Shown here piece by piece: positions 5,153 through 6,526 of a DNA stretch of 6,526 nt. The stretch lies in NCBI GenBank assembly GCA_016929985.1, contig JAFGIH010000738.1, positions 1 through 6,526 of the forward strand, read 5' to 3'. Made by a program: the position numbers and the translations under genes. Numbering within the stretch: position 1 is the stretch's first letter; each line of letters begins with the position of its first letter. Under the pieces are notes generated by a model. The model did not search any database, was not told where the DNA came from, and worked only from the letters and a program-made list of their open reading frames with translations. The DNA is from Thermoleophilia bacterium. Its GTDB lineage: Bacteria > Actinomycetota > Thermoleophilia > RBG-16-64-13.

Positions 5153-6526
5153 CTACACCCACTCCTTGGGGCCGTTCATCAGGTACTCATGCATATCGTT
5201 GGCGGCCTGCCGCGCCGCGCCCATGGCGAGGATCACGGTGGCCGAACCGGTTATGATGTCTCCCCCCGCCCACACGGCGGGCATGCTGGTGCGCCCCGAA
5301 GCCGAGTAAGCCTTGATGTAGCCTCGTTCGGTCCTTTCAAGAGCCGGCGAGCCCGAGAAGAGTACCGGGTTGGGACCCGCGCCTACAGCGACAATGACCA
5401 TGTCAACATCCATGAGGAAGTTCGATCCGGCCTTGGGAATGGGCCGCGGCCGGCCTGAGGCGTCGGGCTCGCCCAATTGCATCTGTACACATTCCATCTG
5501 CTTCACCCAACGGCGATCGTCCCCGATGAAGCGGATGGGATTGGTGAGATAGCGGAACTTCACACCCTCCTGCCCGGCGTGTTCGATCTCCTCGGTACGC
5601 GCCGGCATCTCATCGCGGGTGCGGCGGTAGATGATGCTGACCTCGCGGCTGCCCATACGGACGGCCGTACGCGCGCAGTCCATGGCCACGTTGCCACCGC
5701 CCAGCACCGCCACCTGGCGGCCGCGCGGCGCCGGGGTGTCGTAGTCGGGGAAGGCGTAAGCCTTCATGAGGTTGATGCGGGTGAGGTACTCGTTCGCCGA
5801 GAGGATGTTGCAGAGATTCTCGCCGGGCAGCCTCATGAACACCGGCAATCCGGCTCCCGTACCCACGAACACCGCGTCATAGCCGGAGTCGAAGAGTTCC
5901 TCGATGGTGTACAGCCGGCCCACGATGGAATTGAGCTCGATCTTGGCGCCCAGCCTGCGCAGGTAGTCGATCTCCGACTCCACGATGGCCTTGGGCAGCC
6001 GGAACTCCGGGATGCCATAGACGAGCACACCGCCCGGCTTGTGCAGCGACTCGAAGATGGTCACCGAGTGCCCTTTGGTGACCATGTCGGCTGCCAGCGT
6101 CAGTCCGGCCGGCCCGCTGCCGACCACCGCGATGCGTTTGCCTGTCGATGGCGCCTTCCGGGGGATGGAGACCGAGTCGGTCTCGCGTTCGAAATCGGCG
6201 GCGAAGCGCTCCAGATTGCCTATGGCCACCGGCTCTTCTTTCTTACCCAGCGTGCAGGCCTTCTCGCACTGGTCGTCCTGGGGACAGACGCGGCCACAGA
6301 CGGCCGGCAGCGCGTTCTTCTGTTTGATGAGCCGCGCCGCTTCGACGAACTGCCCGTCTTTGATGAGCCGGATGAAGCCGGGGATGTCCACCTCCACGGG
6401 ACAACCCGCGACGCAGGCCGGCTTCTTGCAGTCCAGGCAGCGACTCGCCTCGATCACCGCCAGTTCGCGGTCGAGGCCGTAGGAGACCTCGTTGAAATTG
6501 CGGATGCGCAGGAGCGCGTCCTGCTC
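5153..6526 (-). CDS. gltD: NADPH-dependent glutamate synthase small-subunit-like / NfnB-like Fe-S flavoprotein, start outside window
   Basis: 457 residues are visible; the reading frame stays open to the right edge, so the start is missing. The visible N-terminus (RIRNFNEVSYGLDRELAVIEASRC) matches the usual family lead-in, so only a few residues should be lost; the GTG at 6457 is internal. In visible numbering, eight cysteines form two 4Fe-4S sites: C30-x2-C33-x4-C38-x3-C42 and C77-x3-C81-x5-C87-x3-C91. The FAD fold has GSGPAG at 136-141 and the NADPH fold has GGGNVAMD at 276-283. The conserved YRRTRDEMPAR (300-310) and the C-terminal FAD-closing GGDIITGSATVILAMG follow. It passes electrons between NADPH, FAD and Fe-S centres in the cytoplasm. 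It may be a glutamate-synthase subunit (GltD), the stand-alone GltA form, or the NfnB half of the electron-bifurcating NADH-ferredoxin:NADP oxidoreductase. The missing upstream neighbour would decide. Confidence 0.93.
   Translation of the reverse strand, partial: EQDALLRIRNFNEVSYGLDRELAVIEASRCLDCKKPACVAGCPVEVDIPGFIRLIKDGQFVEAARLIKQKNALPAVCGRVCPQDDQCEKACTLGKKEEPVAIGNLERFAADFERETDSVSIPRKAPSTGKRIAVVGSGPAGLTLAADMVTKGHSVTIFESLHKPGGVLVYGIPEFRLPKAIVESEIDYLRRLGAKIELNSIVGRLYTIEELFDSGYDAVFVGTGAGLPVFMRLPGENLCNILSANEYLTRINLMKAYAFPDYDTPAPRGRQVAVLGGGNVAMDCARTAVRMGSREVSIIYRRTRDEMPARTEEIEHAGQEGVKFRYLTNPIRFIGDDRRWVKQMECVQMQLGEPDASGRPRPIPKAGSNFLMDVDMVIVAVGAGPNPVLFSGSPALERTERGYIKAYSASGRTSMPAVWAGGDIITGSATVILAMGAARQAANDMHEYLMNGPKEWV

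Noticed and set aside
6455..6457. GTG at 6457 as the start of the GltD-like gene
   Set aside because: The frame continues upstream to the window edge with residues typical of the family N-terminus, so this GTG encodes an internal valine.

Overview
The window is GC-rich bacterial chromosomal DNA, densely coding, with almost no intergenic space. It holds five genes, two of them cut by the window edges. The strongly G/C third-position codon use and the TANNNT-type promoters directly in front of start codons suggest an actinobacterial lineage. The molybdopterin oxidoreductase and the Fe-S flavoprotein of the NfnB/GltD type suggest an anaerobe or facultative anaerobe. This placement is inference; no rRNA, tRNA or taxonomic marker is present.

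Layout, left to right. Positions 1-2377 hold a tight three-gene minus-strand operon, transcribed right to left: an alpha/beta-hydrolase esterase/lipase (2377-1628), a metallo-beta-lactamase-fold hydrolase (1606-815), and the N-terminal half of a molybdenum bis-MGD oxidoreductase (794 to beyond base 1). The gaps are about 20 bases, and each gene has a purine-rich ribosome binding site. A 70-base divergent region (2378-2447) separates this operon from glycerol kinase (glpK, 2448-4100, plus strand). A cation diffusion facilitator follows on the plus strand (4136-5083). A short GC-rich gap with a small hairpin lies between this and a convergent minus-strand gene at 5153 to beyond 6526. That gene encodes an NADPH-dependent glutamate synthase small-subunit-like / NfnB-like iron-sulfur flavoprotein.

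How they may work together: the divergent esterase and glycerol kinase could join glycerol-ester hydrolysis to glycerol phosphorylation. The MBL hydrolase and the molybdoenzyme behind the esterase look like a small catabolic module of unknown substrate. This link rests only on gene order. The metal exporter and the GltD/NfnB-like protein look like unrelated housekeeping or redox neighbours.

The most distinctive sequence features are in glpK: an exact in-frame tandem 15-base repeat (LTSES twice), an Ala/Gly-rich insertion of about 31 residues, and loss of recognisable allosteric and PTS-regulatory sites. Both plus-strand genes also look leaderless. No mobile element, CRISPR array, tRNA or rRNA was seen, and no clearly new system is visible.
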